Origin: Anaerolineae bacterium
Lineage (GTDB): Bacteria; Chloroflexota; Anaerolineae; 4572-78; J111
Assembly (NCBI GenBank): GCA_022071955.1
Contig: JAJVIM010000003.1
Location: 372,001 to 436,000, forward strand
Length of the DNA: 64,000 bases
Direction of reading: 5' to 3'
Part shown: in pieces, positions 44,344-53,782 of the stretch
Numbering within the stretch: position 1 is the stretch's first letter
Layout of the letters: each line of letters opens with the position of its first letter
The notes under the pieces: generated by a model
Database searches by the model: none
Told to the model about the DNA's origin: nothing
The model's input: only the letters and a program-made list of their open reading frames with translations
Translations under genes and position numbers: made by a program

Positions 44344-45210
44344 CTACCTGACCACCAAAACCGAGCAAGGCGCGTGTTTAACCAGACTCCGGGTGATTCC
44401 GGGTTGGGGGGAGGGTTTAATCGACGTCTGAGATTTACCACCGAGCACAATCAGGTCGGCTTCTTCTTCGTGGGCCACAGACAGGATTTCCCGGGTGGGC
44501 GGCCCATCCCGGCGCAACCACTTTACGGCCACGCCGCAATCATGCATGTAACTGATGGCTTCATCAGCAAACGATGCCGCGGCAGGGGTTGAGGTTGAGC
44601 CGGTCTGCTCGCCGGCCAGGCAGAGCAGGGTGACTCTGGCCCAGTTGGGCAGCGACAGCGACCGCATAAATTCCACCGCCTGCCAGGCTTCCGGCGAGCC
44701 ATCTACCGCCAGAATGGTGTGCAGGGGGCACACCTGTTTTGAAGGCCGAACCACCAGCACCGACTGCGGCGCGATCTGCGCCAATTTTTGGGTGGCCGGG
44801 TTCAGCCAGATTTTGCCCGGCACGTCGGTGGTTTTGGCGGCGATGACCACAATATCCGGCAAATTGGCCGAAGCATGCTCGAGCGCGGTTTCTATCAATT
44901 GACCCTCGCACACCTCCGTGTTTTTTACAGCCAGGCGATAGGCGCGCAAGGTGGTGCTAATATGCCGGATCAGTATTTTGGTTGCGGCCCAATTTCGCCA
45001 GCGCACAATTTCTGCGGTTTCATCAACATATTGCCGGTTTTCCGGCGTTGTATCCATCAGCGGCAACGGCCCGGCCATCACCGCCAGCAAATCGACGGTG
45101 GTGCCGGGCGGCCATTTGATGTGAGTGAGCATATTGACCGCAGACACATAATGCGGCGAGTCTTCAAGAGCCAGCAATATTTTCAGCGAAACAGCAACGC
45201 TGGGTTTCAT
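44344..45210 (-). CDS. Tandem universal stress protein
   Basis: 288 residues with two USP domains: residues about 8-155 and 160-288. The first has ILLALEDSPHYVSA; the second has TILAVDGSPEAWQAV and the ATP-binding pattern VLGGKSQTSIKPSPQPGITRSLVKHAPCSVLVVR in part. The second domain keeps the G-x2-G-x9-G(S/T) nucleotide loop only loosely. Probably a cytoplasmic stress factor. The 475-bp spacer upstream holds no recognised gene. Confidence 0.85.
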   Translation of the reverse strand: MKPSVAVSLKILLALEDSPHYVSAVNMLTHIKWPPGTTVDLLAVMAGPLPLMDTTPENRQYVDETAEIVRWRNWAATKILIRHISTTLRAYRLAVKNTEVCEGQLIETALEHASANLPDIVVIAAKTTDVPGKIWLNPATQKLAQIAPQSVLVVRPSKQVCPLHTILAVDGSPEAWQAVEFMRSLSLPNWARVTLLCLAGEQTGSTSTPAAASFADEAISYMHDCGVAVKWLRRDGPPTREILSVAHEEEADLIVLGGKSQTSIKPSPQPGITRSLVKHAPCSVLVVR

Positions 45211-45685
45211 TGTTAACCATCTCCATTACCACTCAAACCATTGCCTTTGCCGCCGCAAGTTACGGGGGCTAACTTTGGCAATCAGGTACTGCAATTTAAT
45301 TTTGGTCGTGGCAGGTAATCAAAACAGCCAGCGCGTATCTGGCAGGACAATTCTGAATAGGATTACAGGTTTTAAGTTGGGGAAAGAGCAAACAAACCGC
45401 TATTTCTAGCTACTATCTTTCACTGAACAACTTTGGGGGAGTAGTTCAGAGGATTGGAGTTGCATGCCAAGGGAATAAACTGGGTAACAGTCATTGTACC
45501 AGAAAACCAGAGTTATGTACAGGCTTAATTTGAAGGGGTAGGGTAACCGTAGGCTACACACACGTCCTGTTCAGCGGCAAAAGCAAAAACCGCAGTTAAC
45601 GTTAAAACACGCGCTTCAACACCCTTGACTCCAACCCCAAGCAAGGCTAAACTACGGTCAACATCAGACTTTTACGGGTGAAATT
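45211..45685. other. 475-bp spacer without a recognised gene
   Basis: Divergent spacer between the stress protein gene and the GIY-YIG-like gene. A stretch at 45434-45472 resembles the 5' half of a tRNA (see rejected items). No other structure was found. Confidence 0.4.
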
Positions 45686-46147
45686 GTGAATCCCAATCAA
45701 GTAATGACCGGAACCTATGTTTTACTCCTGCACCTGGACAACGACTCGACGATTACCGTGGGCCGGCTGGGCACGTTTGATTTTCCTGCCGGCTGGTACA
45801 CCTACGTGGGCAGCGCCTTTGGCGCGGGTGGCCTGCTGGGGCGCATCAAACATCACCTGCAACCCACCGACCGCCCCCACTGGCACATCGACTATCTGCG
45901 CCAGCTAGCTCCGGTGCAGGAAATCTGGCTCTCGCCCGATACGGAACGGCGCGAAGCCGACTGGGTGGACCTGATGGTAGATATTCCCGGTGCGGTAGCG
46001 CTGGTTGAAGGCTTTGGCGCGTCTGACACCACCAAAGAAACGCACCTGTTCTATTTTGATGTCAAACCCTCGCTGGAAGATTTTGCGGTGGGGGTGCGGG
46101 CGCGTTTTCCGCACGCGCCGGTACTGCGCGCCTTTGGGCCGGATTAA
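45686..46147 (+). CDS. GIY-YIG-like nuclease family protein (DUF123)
   Basis: 153 residues. The GIY-YIG pattern appears as GTYVLLLHLD and GWYTYVGSAFGAGGLLGRIKHH split across two strands, with HWHIDYLR downstream. DUF123 proteins are related to GIY-YIG nucleases and are sometimes fused to endonuclease III. Role unknown, probably DNA repair. Convergent with the DUF456 gene, overlapping by 4 bp. Confidence 0.82.
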   Translation: MNPNQVMTGTYVLLLHLDNDSTITVGRLGTFDFPAGWYTYVGSAFGAGGLLGRIKHHLQPTDRPHWHIDYLRQLAPVQEIWLSPDTERREADWVDLMVDIPGAVALVEGFGASDTTKETHLFYFDVKPSLEDFAVGVRARFPHAPVLRAFGPD

Positions 46148-46668
46148 TTGCCCAGATAAACCCGCAGAATGAACACGCCAAACATCAGCGCGCCGGCGGT
46201 AACCCGAGCCATCATGCCAATCACGTTGCCGGCCACAAAACCTTTGGTGGCGCTGATGGCGGTGCGCCAATCCTTGTAGCGCAGCCGCTCAATGAGCAGT
46301 ATCCCGCCGAGCGTGCCCAGCAGCCCGGCCAGGCAACCGATCAGCGGCGTGCCCACCAAACTACCCAAAACGCCCAGCACAAAACCGCTGACCGTTCCCA
46401 GAAAAATGGCCAGGCACGACGCGCCGCCAATTCTGGCCCCAAACTGGCCGCCGGCAATATCAGCGACAATGCCAACCACCATCAGCAGCGTCAAAACCCC
46501 AAATGCCCACCAGCCCAAATTGTCCCAGCCAGTGATCAGCCCGTAAAAAATGGCGGCGCCCCAAATTACCAGCGTGCCGGGAATAGGCGGCACAACTGTA
46601 AAGATCAGCCCCACCATCATTACAAACAGCGTTAAAAATAAGGCAAAGGCCTGGCCGTAAATTTCCAT
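46144..46668 (-). CDS. DUF456 membrane protein
   Basis: 174 residues, Gly-rich with about five hydrophobic segments, and the family text VPPIPGTLVIWGAAIFYG with GARIGGASCLAIFLGTVSGF. Function unknown. Standalone, on the minus strand. Confidence 0.85.
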   Translation of the reverse strand: MEIYGQAFALFLTLFVMMVGLIFTVVPPIPGTLVIWGAAIFYGLITGWDNLGWWAFGVLTLLMVVGIVADIAGGQFGARIGGASCLAIFLGTVSGFVLGVLGSLVGTPLIGCLAGLLGTLGGILLIERLRYKDWRTAISATKGFVAGNVIGMMARVTAGALMFGVFILRVYLGN

Positions 46669-46792
46669 CGATGTTGCTCCTGTGCCGCAATTCTACCCGA
46701 GCCGGGCCGGATTAGCAATCTGCCCGGCCATTGCCAGCCACAGCCAAATTGTGCTACAATGCCCCTGTCTACCCCAAATCAAGGAGTGACCG

Positions 46793-47044
46793 ATGACCAG
46801 TTATTTGCCGCAAAAATATCAGGAAGTTGCCCGCGAGTTAATTCCGTACCGGGGCAAAAAAACCACCAAACTGGCGCTGATTCAGATTGGCCCGACGCTG
46901 CCCTGTATTTTGTGCAACAACCCGGCCACCAACGCCATCATCGCCCCGGCCCCGGAGCAGGCGCCCGGCGCGTGGCTCACTTTTCCCATTTGCGACACGT
47001 GCGAGGAGCGTCAGATTAAAACCGAAGCCGCTCAGCGAGGCTAA
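46793..47044 (+). CDS. Small protein with two CxxC pairs
   Basis: 83 residues with CILCNNPATN and ICDTCEERQ, two CxxC knuckles likely binding one Zn. No family is recognised. AAGGAG precedes the ATG. It is followed after 4 bp by the sulfotransferase gene, so the two may be co-transcribed. Confidence 0.7.
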   Translation: MTSYLPQKYQEVARELIPYRGKKTTKLALIQIGPTLPCILCNNPATNAIIAPAPEQAPGAWLTFPICDTCEERQIKTEAAQRG

Positions 47045-47048
47045 CCGC

Positions 47049-47798
47049 ATGGCCAGCGTTTCCAACGGTTGCGTGCGCATTTTGCTGTGGACCGGCCCGC
47101 GCAACGTGTCAACGGCGCTGATGTACTCGTTTGCCCAGCGCGCCGACACCCGCGTCGTCGATGAGCCGTACTACGGCCACTACCTGCGCGTTTCCGGCGC
47201 AGACCATCCCGGCAAAGATGAGGTGCTGGCCGCAATGGAGCAGGACGGCAACCGCGTGACCCGCCGGGTAATTTTGGGGCCGTGCGACCGGCCGGTGATC
47301 TTTTTCAAAAATATGACGCACCACATGGTTGAATTGGAGCTGGATTTTTTGGCCCAAACCACCAACGTGCTGCTCACCCGCGACCCCGAAGAGATGCTGC
47401 CGTCGCTGGAAAAGGGGCTGGGCCACCCGCCCATTCTGCGCGATACCGGCTACAAAGCCCAGGCCGACCTGTTGCAACACCTCATCGATTTGGGCCAGCG
47501 GCCGGCCGTGCTGGAATCGCGGGAGCTGCTGGGCAACCCGGCCGGCGTGCTGCGCCGCCTGTGCCGGCACATCGGCATTGCGTTTGAGCCGGCCATGCTC
47601 AGTTGGCCGCCCGGCCCGCGCCCGGAAGATGGAATTTGGGCCAAATACTGGTACGCCAGCGTCCACCAATCGACCGGCTTTGAGCCGTATCGGCCCAAAA
47701 CCCGCCCCTTCCCGGAGCATTTGCGGCCGCTGCTGGCCGAGTGCCAGCCCTACTACGAACAACTGTTACCGCATATCATCACTGCCAAGGAAATTTAA
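47049..47798 (+). CDS. Sulfotransferase family protein
   Basis: 249 residues from ATG at 47049. The N-terminal LLWTGPRNVSTALMYSFAQR is the PAPS 5'-phosphate loop of the sulfotransferase-like family, and the middle VVFKN-like strand is IFFKNMTHH. The family transfers a sulfo group from PAPS to an alcohol or amine. Similar proteins adjoin branched-chain aminotransferases in several bacteria; here an aminotransferase start overlaps its stop by one base. The acceptor is unknown. Confidence 0.78.
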   Translation: MASVSNGCVRILLWTGPRNVSTALMYSFAQRADTRVVDEPYYGHYLRVSGADHPGKDEVLAAMEQDGNRVTRRVILGPCDRPVIFFKNMTHHMVELELDFLAQTTNVLLTRDPEEMLPSLEKGLGHPPILRDTGYKAQADLLQHLIDLGQRPAVLESRELLGNPAGVLRRLCRHIGIAFEPAMLSWPPGPRPEDGIWAKYWYASVHQSTGFEPYRPKTRPFPEHLRPLLAECQPYYEQLLPHIITAKEI

Positions 47799-48706
47799 TG
47801 ACCATAAAACTCCCCGATCCGCGCAACGAAACTATTCTCATTTATGTTGGCGGCCAACTGCTGCCCCGCGAGCAGGCCAAAGTCTCCGTGTTTGACAGCT
47901 CGGTGCAGGGCGGCGATGCCGTTTGGGAAGGACTGCGGGTGTACAACGGCAAAATCTTTGCCCTTGACGACCATCTCAACCGCATGCTGGATTCGGCCAA
48001 GGCGTTGGCCTTTGCCCAAATTCCCGACCGCGACGCCATCAAACTGGCCATTTTTGACACGCTCAACGCCAACAACATGCGCGATGGCGTTCACATCCGG
48101 CTGACGCTGACCCGCGGCCCCAAAGTTACCTCCGGGATGAGTCCCCACTTCAACCAGTCCGGCCCCACCCTGATTGTGCTGGCCGAGTGGAAAGCGCCCG
48201 TGTATGACAACAGCGGCGGCATCCGGCTGATTACCGCCAGCATCCGGCGCAACCCGCCCATGTGCATCGACTCAAAGATTCATCACAACAACCTGATCAA
48301 CAACATTATGGCCAAAATTGAGGCCAACGTGGCCGGCGTTGACGACGCGCTGATGCTCGATATTTTTGGCTACGTCAGTGAAACCAACGCCACCAACGTG
48401 TTTCTGGTTAAGCGCGGCCAGCTCCTCACGCCCCACGCCGATAGCTGCCTGCCCGGCATCACCCGGGCCAAAGTGCTGGATATTGGCCGCGAAGCCGGCC
48501 TGCCCGTCAGCGAGCGCAACATTTCCATCAGCGAGGTTTACACCGCCGACGAATTGTTCACAACCGGCACTATGGGCGAGTTATCGCCGGTGCTGGAAGT
48601 CGATGGCCGGACCATCGGCGACGGCGAGCCGGGGCCGATTACCCGCCGGCTGCAGGCGCTGTACGCCCAGCGCACCATCCTCGAAGGCGAACCCCTTCCA
48701 TTTTAG
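47798..48706 (+). CDS. ilvE: Class IV PLP aminotransferase, branched-chain type
   Basis: 302 residues. PLP Lys in SKIHHNNLINN, fold-type IV signatures GDAVWEGLRVYNGKIF and ETNATNVFLVKRG with LPGITRAKVL are all present. It interconverts branched-chain amino acids and keto acids with glutamate. D-amino-acid aminotransferases share these motifs, so substrate preference is less certain. Translationally coupled to the sulfotransferase gene (TAATG). Confidence 0.85.
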   Translation: MTIKLPDPRNETILIYVGGQLLPREQAKVSVFDSSVQGGDAVWEGLRVYNGKIFALDDHLNRMLDSAKALAFAQIPDRDAIKLAIFDTLNANNMRDGVHIRLTLTRGPKVTSGMSPHFNQSGPTLIVLAEWKAPVYDNSGGIRLITASIRRNPPMCIDSKIHHNNLINNIMAKIEANVAGVDDALMLDIFGYVSETNATNVFLVKRGQLLTPHADSCLPGITRAKVLDIGREAGLPVSERNISISEVYTADELFTTGTMGELSPVLEVDGRTIGDGEPGPITRRLQALYAQRTILEGEPLPF

Positions 48707-48723
48707 GCAAAGAGCAACCCACT

Positions 48724-49806
48724 ATGAATCATCCTCTGGAAAAATTAGGTTGGAACCCCCATTTTGCCCGCGAGTTTGAGCCGCACCGGCAAGCCGGTTT
48801 GGCCGCGGCGCGGGTTACGGTAGAACAGCGCGGCCAGTATGTGGTGCTGACCGGCGCCGGCGAGTTTTACGCCGAAGTGACCGGCAGATTGCTGTTTAAC
48901 GCCGACAGCCCGGCCGACCTGCCCAAAGTGGGCGACTGGGTGGCGGTATCCCTGTTTGAAGGCGAGCAAAAAGCCATTATTCACCACGTGCTGCCCCGCC
49001 AAAGCCGATTTTCTCGGCAGGTGGCCGGCGGCAAAGTTGAGGAACAGGTAATGGCGGCCAACATCGACGCCATTTTTGTGGTGCAGAGCGCCGACTACAA
49101 TTTTAATCTGCGGCGGCTGGAACGCTACCTGCTGCTGGTGCACGAAGGCGGCGCGAGGCCGTTGATCCTGCTGAACAAAATCGATCTGTGTCCCGACCTG
49201 CCGGCCAAACAGGCGCAGGTAGCCGCCGTGGCCCCCGGGGTCCCGCTGGTCGCTGTGAGTGCGGCCACGGGCGAGGGGCTGGCCGAGCTGCGCAATTTGC
49301 TGCGGCCCGGCGAAACCTACGCGCTGGTCGGTTCGTCCGGGGTGGGCAAAAGCACGCTGCTCAACCAACTGGCCGGCGCGGAGCTGCTCAAAACCGGCGC
49401 GGTGCGCGAAGGCGACTCGAAGGGGCGGCACACCACCACCCACCGCGAGCTGGTAGTGCTGCCCAACGGCGCGCTGCTCATCGATTCGCCGGGGATGCGC
49501 GAACTGCAGTTGTGGTCCACGGCAGATGGGTTGGAAGACGCCTTTGCCGAAATCACCGCGCTGGCCGTCGACTGCCGCTTTCCCGACTGCACCCACACCC
49601 GTGAAAAAGGCTGCGCGGTACTGGCCGCGCTGGCCGCCGGCAAACTTGACCGCGAACGGTACGACAGCTACCTCAAGCTCAACCGCGAAACCGATTATCT
49701 GGAGCGCAAGCAAAACCAAAAAGCTTACCTTGACGCCCGGCGCAACGAAAAAAAACTCGGCCGGGCCATGAAAAATTATCACAAGCTGCACAATAATAAA
49801 CGCTAA
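48724..49806 (+). CDS. rsgA: Ribosome small subunit-dependent GTPase A
   Basis: 360 residues, a circularly permuted GTPase: OB fold first, then G4 NKID, G1 GSSGVGKST and G3 DSPGMREL in that order, and a C-terminal zinc motif CRFPDCTHTREKGC. It helps late maturation of the 30S subunit. Length and domain order are as expected. Confidence 0.95.
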   Translation: MNHPLEKLGWNPHFAREFEPHRQAGLAAARVTVEQRGQYVVLTGAGEFYAEVTGRLLFNADSPADLPKVGDWVAVSLFEGEQKAIIHHVLPRQSRFSRQVAGGKVEEQVMAANIDAIFVVQSADYNFNLRRLERYLLLVHEGGARPLILLNKIDLCPDLPAKQAQVAAVAPGVPLVAVSAATGEGLAELRNLLRPGETYALVGSSGVGKSTLLNQLAGAELLKTGAVREGDSKGRHTTTHRELVVLPNGALLIDSPGMRELQLWSTADGLEDAFAEITALAVDCRFPDCTHTREKGCAVLAALAAGKLDRERYDSYLKLNRETDYLERKQNQKAYLDARRNEKKLGRAMKNYHKLHNNKR

Positions 49807-49807
49807 T

Positions 49808-50500
49808 ATGCCCAAAGAACTGATCTTGATTGTTGACGACGAGCAAAATATCATCGAGTTAGGTAAGCTGTATCTGGAAAATGCCGGCTATCAGGTTGAG
49901 TCGGCCACCGACGGGCTGGCGGCGCTGGAGCGCTTCAAACAACTCAACCCGGCCCTGATTGTGCTCGATTTGATGCTGCCGGGGCTGGACGGCTGGGAGG
50001 TGTGCAAAAAAATCCGGGCCACCAGCCAGGTGCCGATCATCATGCTCACCGCCCGCACCGATGACATCGACAAAATTGTGGGGCTGGAGCTGGGCGCGGA
50101 CGACTACATGACCAAACCGTACAACCCGCGCGAGCTGGTGGCCCGCGTTAAAGCCGTGCTGCGCCGCGGCAGCGCCCCACCACCTGCCCCCGCCGATAGC
50201 GCCGTGCTGGCCGCCGGCCCGCTGGCCATTGACCCGGCCCGGCGCGAGGTGCGGCTCGATGGCCGGCTCATCGACCTGCGCACCAAAGAGTTTGATCTGC
50301 TGCACGTGTTTGTGGAAAACCGGGGGCTGGTGCTGTCGCGGGAGAAGCTGCTCGATCTGGTGTGGGGCTTTGATTTTTACGGCGAAACCCGCACCGTAGA
50401 CGTACACGTGGCCCACCTGCGCGACAAACTCGGCGGCAGCGACCGGGTGCAGATTGCCACCGTTTGGGGCGTGGGCTACAAAATGGTCATCGACGCATGA
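49808..50500 (+). CDS. OmpR/PhoB-family response regulator
   Basis: 230 residues. Receiver with LIVDDEQNI, phospho-Asp in LIVLDLMLPGLDGWE, Lys in MTKPYNPREL; winged helix with LRTKEFDLLHVFVENRG and VWGVGYKMV. It starts 2 bp after rsgA, and its stop overlaps the kinase start (ATGA), so it forms a regulator/kinase pair. Confidence 0.94.
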   Translation: MPKELILIVDDEQNIIELGKLYLENAGYQVESATDGLAALERFKQLNPALIVLDLMLPGLDGWEVCKKIRATSQVPIIMLTARTDDIDKIVGLELGADDYMTKPYNPRELVARVKAVLRRGSAPPPAPADSAVLAAGPLAIDPARREVRLDGRLIDLRTKEFDLLHVFVENRGLVLSREKLLDLVWGFDFYGETRTVDVHVAHLRDKLGGSDRVQIATVWGVGYKMVIDA

Positions 50501-51966
50501 ACCTGACCGGGCGGCTGCTGGTTTCTTACGCGCTGGTGATTTTTATTGCGCTGGCGCTGGCGTTTGTCACCCTGCTGCTGGTGGCCCGCCCCATCCAAAA
50601 CCGGGTGGCCACGGCCCGGCTGGTGACGCAAAGCCGGCTGTTTGCCCGCCAGCTTGAAAACCGGCTCGCGCCGGATGTCGCCCCGGAGCAGATTATCCGG
50701 CTGATCAACAGCCGCCCCGACGACGGCAGCTTCCACCTGATTTTTGTTGACAGCCAGGGCACGGTGCAGGCCGATAGCCAGCAAAACTGGCTCGGCCAGC
50801 CGTTTGCGGCGCTGGCCGGCAACAACCCCAGCGGCCGGTTTGATGCGCCGGATGGCGAGGTGTACAACTTTGCCGCCGCGCCGGTTGGCCGGGCCGGCTA
50901 CATTGTGGCCGTAACGCCCCGCGTTGGCGTGGTGCCCACCTTTATTCGGGAACTGGGCTGGGGGTTTGGGCTGGCCGGGCTGGTGGCGCTGCTGGTGAGC
51001 CTGCTGACCAGCGCGCTGATTGCCCGCTCAATTGCCCGGCCGCTGGAGGACATTGCCCGGGCGGCCACGGCCGTGGCCGGCGGCAATTACGCCGAGCGCG
51101 TGCCGGAAAGCGGCCCGCCGGAAGTTCGGCGGGTGGCCGGCAGTTTCAATCTGATGGCCGGGCGGGTGGCCGCCAGCCAGCAGGCCATGCGCGATTTCGT
51201 TTCCAACGTGTCCCACGAATTGAAAACGCCGCTAACCTCGATTCAGGGCTTTTCGCAGGCGATAATGGAAGGCGCAACCCCCGATGAGGCCGCTCGCCAG
51301 CGCGCCGCCGGCATCATCCACCAGGAAGCCGGCCGCATGGCTCGGCTGGTGGAAGATTTGCTCGATCTGGCCCGCATCGATGCCGGGCAGGTGGTGATGC
51401 AAAAAACAAAGCTCGAACTGGGGCAAATTTTGGAGAGCACCGTTAACCGGCTGCTGCCGCAAGCCGCAGAAAAAGGCATCACTTTGGAGAGGAAATGGGG
51501 CAGCTTGCCGCCCATTGTTGGCGACGGCGACCGGCTGGCCCAGGTGTTTACCAACCTGCTCGATAACGCCGTGCGCCACACTCCCGGCGGCGGCCGGGTA
51601 ACTGTGGGCGCAACGGTGGCCCGCAACCTGCCCCGCCCGCGCCACATTCGCCCGGAGCTGGTGCGAGACAGCATCACCACCACCGTTTCTGAGCGCAGCG
51701 ATTTTGTGCAGGTGACCATCCACGACACCGGCCCCGGCATTCCACCGGACGACCTGGCCCGAATTTTTGAGCGTTTTTATCAGGTCGATAAAAGCCGCAA
51801 GCGGGGCAAAGGCACCGGGCTGGGGCTGGCGATCATCAAAGAAATCATCGAGGCGCACAGCGGGCTGGTGCGGGCCGAAAGTACGGCAGGCGCGGGCACC
51901 AAATTTTCGGTGCTGCTGCCCATCACCGAGGCCGACGCCCGCACCCTCATTTCACCCCGAAAATAA
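50497..51966 (+). CDS. HAMP-domain sensor histidine kinase
   Basis: 489 residues from ATG at 50497. Two membrane helices (about 8-30 and 155-175) enclose an outside sensor region of about 120 residues. Then HAMP, HisKA with His in VSNVSHELKTPLTSIQ, and HATPase_c with DNAVRHTPGG, DTGPGIPPDDL and GTGLGLAI. It would phosphorylate the regulator encoded just upstream. The stimulus is unknown. Confidence 0.94.
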   Translation: MNLTGRLLVSYALVIFIALALAFVTLLLVARPIQNRVATARLVTQSRLFARQLENRLAPDVAPEQIIRLINSRPDDGSFHLIFVDSQGTVQADSQQNWLGQPFAALAGNNPSGRFDAPDGEVYNFAAAPVGRAGYIVAVTPRVGVVPTFIRELGWGFGLAGLVALLVSLLTSALIARSIARPLEDIARAATAVAGGNYAERVPESGPPEVRRVAGSFNLMAGRVAASQQAMRDFVSNVSHELKTPLTSIQGFSQAIMEGATPDEAARQRAAGIIHQEAGRMARLVEDLLDLARIDAGQVVMQKTKLELGQILESTVNRLLPQAAEKGITLERKWGSLPPIVGDGDRLAQVFTNLLDNAVRHTPGGGRVTVGATVARNLPRPRHIRPELVRDSITTTVSERSDFVQVTIHDTGPGIPPDDLARIFERFYQVDKSRKRGKGTGLGLAIIKEIIEAHSGLVRAESTAGAGTKFSVLLPITEADARTLISPRK

Positions 51967-51998
51967 GGTGTACCCACAGTAGGTTAGAAGAAGAGGAA

Positions 51999-52021
51999 TT
52001 TGGGGGGAACTACCCCCCAAA
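51999..52021. terminator. Hairpin between convergent genes
   Basis: TTTGGGGGG-AACTA-CCCCCCAAA lies between the kinase and cofC ends. It has a strong G+C stem but no T-tract on the plus strand, so it is a weak terminator candidate. Confidence 0.4.
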
Positions 52022-52052
52022 CCCCCCGGCCTGCGGCGCTTTTCCACTCATT

Positions 52053-52655
52053 TTAGTCACACCCAAATAACTCCAACTCCGGCTGTGGTTCCAGTTCGGC
52101 CAGATCAGCCGGCAAATCCAGATCAAACCCCACCGAAGCCGAACGATAGACCGCCGGTTCAATCCCGGCCTGCCGCGCCGCCTGCAAATGCGCCCGAAAG
52201 CTGTTGGGGCCAAAGGCCGGGGCGATCACTCCCGGCGGCGACAACAGCAGCGCGTTGGTGCCGGATTCGCGGCGGCAGGGAGCAATCACCACCGCCGGCG
52301 GCGGCTGGCCCAGCGCGGCAAGCTGCGCCAGATCGGCCAGAGTGAGAAAGGGCAAATCCGAAGGCAGGATCAGCACCGACTCTGCGCCGCGGGCCTGCGC
52401 CCAGGCCGCCCCCTGCCGCACGGCCTGATTTAGCCCCGCTTCCAGCTCGACCAGCGCCCACGCCCCCGCTTTTTTGGCCAGTTGGCGGGCGGCGCTATCG
52501 GCAGAAACCACCACCACCGGAGCCACCTGCCGGGCCAGTTTAATGGTGCGCCGCAACAGGGCGCGGCTCAACTGCGCCCGCTGCTCCACCGACAAAACCG
52601 GGGCCAACCGCGATTTCGATTGTCGCAGCGGTTTGGCCGGGATGATGATGTGCAT
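52053..52655 (-). CDS. cofC: 2-phospho-L-lactate guanylyltransferase
   Basis: 200 residues of the CofC/FbiD nucleotidyltransferase family: N-terminal IIPAKPLRQSKSRLAPVL, then VLILPSDLPFLTLADLA and GTNALLLSPPG, with FGPNSFRAHLQAA. It activates 2-phospholactate or phosphoenolpyruvate with GTP in coenzyme F420 synthesis. No other F420 gene is in this window. Its start codon overlaps the stop of the upstream phosphodiesterase gene by one base. Confidence 0.9.
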   Translation of the reverse strand: MHIIIPAKPLRQSKSRLAPVLSVEQRAQLSRALLRRTIKLARQVAPVVVVSADSAARQLAKKAGAWALVELEAGLNQAVRQGAAWAQARGAESVLILPSDLPFLTLADLAQLAALGQPPPAVVIAPCRRESGTNALLLSPPGVIAPAFGPNSFRAHLQAARQAGIEPAVYRSASVGFDLDLPADLAELEPQPELELFGCD

Positions 52656-53698
52656 CAGTGAAAAATCTCCCGCACCGGCCGGCCGTCCCAGATGGGCGGA
52701 ATGGGCAATTTGAGGGCAAACAGGGCCGTGGCGGCGGTATCGTAGGCGGTGATGGGCGTGGTCAACTGCCGGCCTGCGGGCACGCCGGGGCCAACCGCCA
52801 GCCAGGGCACCGTGGTATCCTCCGGCGAATCGCTGCCGTGGGCGGTGCCGGTGCCGCCGTGATCGGAGGTGATGATGAGCAGGGTGTTGTCGAGATAATT
52901 GTGCTCCTCCAGCGCGGCAATGATGTTGCCCACCACGCCATCGGTGTTGGCCACGGCTAGCAACTGCCCCGGCGACATCCAGCCCAGCAGGTGGCCCGCC
53001 GAATCGACATCCGGCAGGTGAATAAACAGTACGTCCGGCAAACCGGCGTTAATCAGCTCGATGGCTTGCTCGGCTACCTGCACGTCTAGAAATCCGGCGT
53101 AACTATACTGGTCCATCGAGTGGGGGAGGACCAGATGTTTGAACTTGTCTTTGCCCACCACCATCGCCGTGGACAGGCCGGCATCGTGGGCCACGCTGAA
53201 CAGGGTTGGCCCGTTGATCACACCGCGCTCCGGGTCAAGCGCGTTCCAGTCGATGCCGTGTTTGGCCGGGGCCATGCCGCCCAAAATACTGGCGTGGTTG
53301 ACCAGCGTCACGCTCGGCAGCACCGCTTTGGCCGCCGGTTGGTACGCGCCCGCCCGCCGCAGCGCGTCGAGATTGGGCGTTTCGGCCAGTTCCAGCGCGT
53401 CGGGGCGCAGGCCATCGATAGTGATGATGACCACATGCTGAATGGCCGCCGCCTGCGGGGTGGGCGTAGCGGTGGCCGTCGGCCGGCGCGTGGGTGTGGC
53501 GGTGGCTATCGGCGTGGGCGTGACTACCGGCGTGGCGGTTGAGGTGGGCGGCTCGGTGGGGGCGGGGCTGGGCAGCGCCAGCGCCACCTCCGGCTGGTCA
53601 GACGAGGACGCGGGCGAAGGGCGCTCGACGGCGGCGCAGCCGGCCAGCAGCAACGCAACAAACAATAATTGCAGAGTTTTGGCGTTAAAACGTATCAT
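52655..53698 (-). CDS. Lipoprotein phosphodiesterase/alkaline phosphatase superfamily
   Basis: 347 residues. Signal peptide with lipobox LLLAGC, then a Thr/Pro-rich linker (TPTPIATATPTRRPTATATP), then an NPP-type catalytic domain: metal ligand in VIITIDGLRPD, LVNHASILGG and ITSDHGGTGTAHGSD. It would cleave phosphodiesters or phosphomonoesters at the outer face. Substrate unknown. Coupled to cofC downstream, a pairing with no obvious logic. Confidence 0.85.
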   Translation of the reverse strand: MIRFNAKTLQLLFVALLLAGCAAVERPSPASSSDQPEVALALPSPAPTEPPTSTATPVVTPTPIATATPTRRPTATATPTPQAAAIQHVVIITIDGLRPDALELAETPNLDALRRAGAYQPAAKAVLPSVTLVNHASILGGMAPAKHGIDWNALDPERGVINGPTLFSVAHDAGLSTAMVVGKDKFKHLVLPHSMDQYSYAGFLDVQVAEQAIELINAGLPDVLFIHLPDVDSAGHLLGWMSPGQLLAVANTDGVVGNIIAALEEHNYLDNTLLIITSDHGGTGTAHGSDSPEDTTVPWLAVGPGVPAGRQLTTPITAYDTAATALFALKLPIPPIWDGRPVREIFH

Positions 53699-53782
53699 CG
53701 GGCCTCAAAAATAAAGCGAGGAGTCTCCGTGTGAGAAAACTCCTCCGGCACAGCCTGGGTTAAACTTAAAGGGTCAAACCGG

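Noticed and set aside
45434..45480. tRNA-Gly-like 5' half (GGGGGAGTAGTTCAGAGGAT and TGCCAAGG)
   Set aside because: The D-arm-like and anticodon-like parts are followed by no T-arm (GTTCGA) or acceptor complement, so it is not a working tRNA; perhaps chance.
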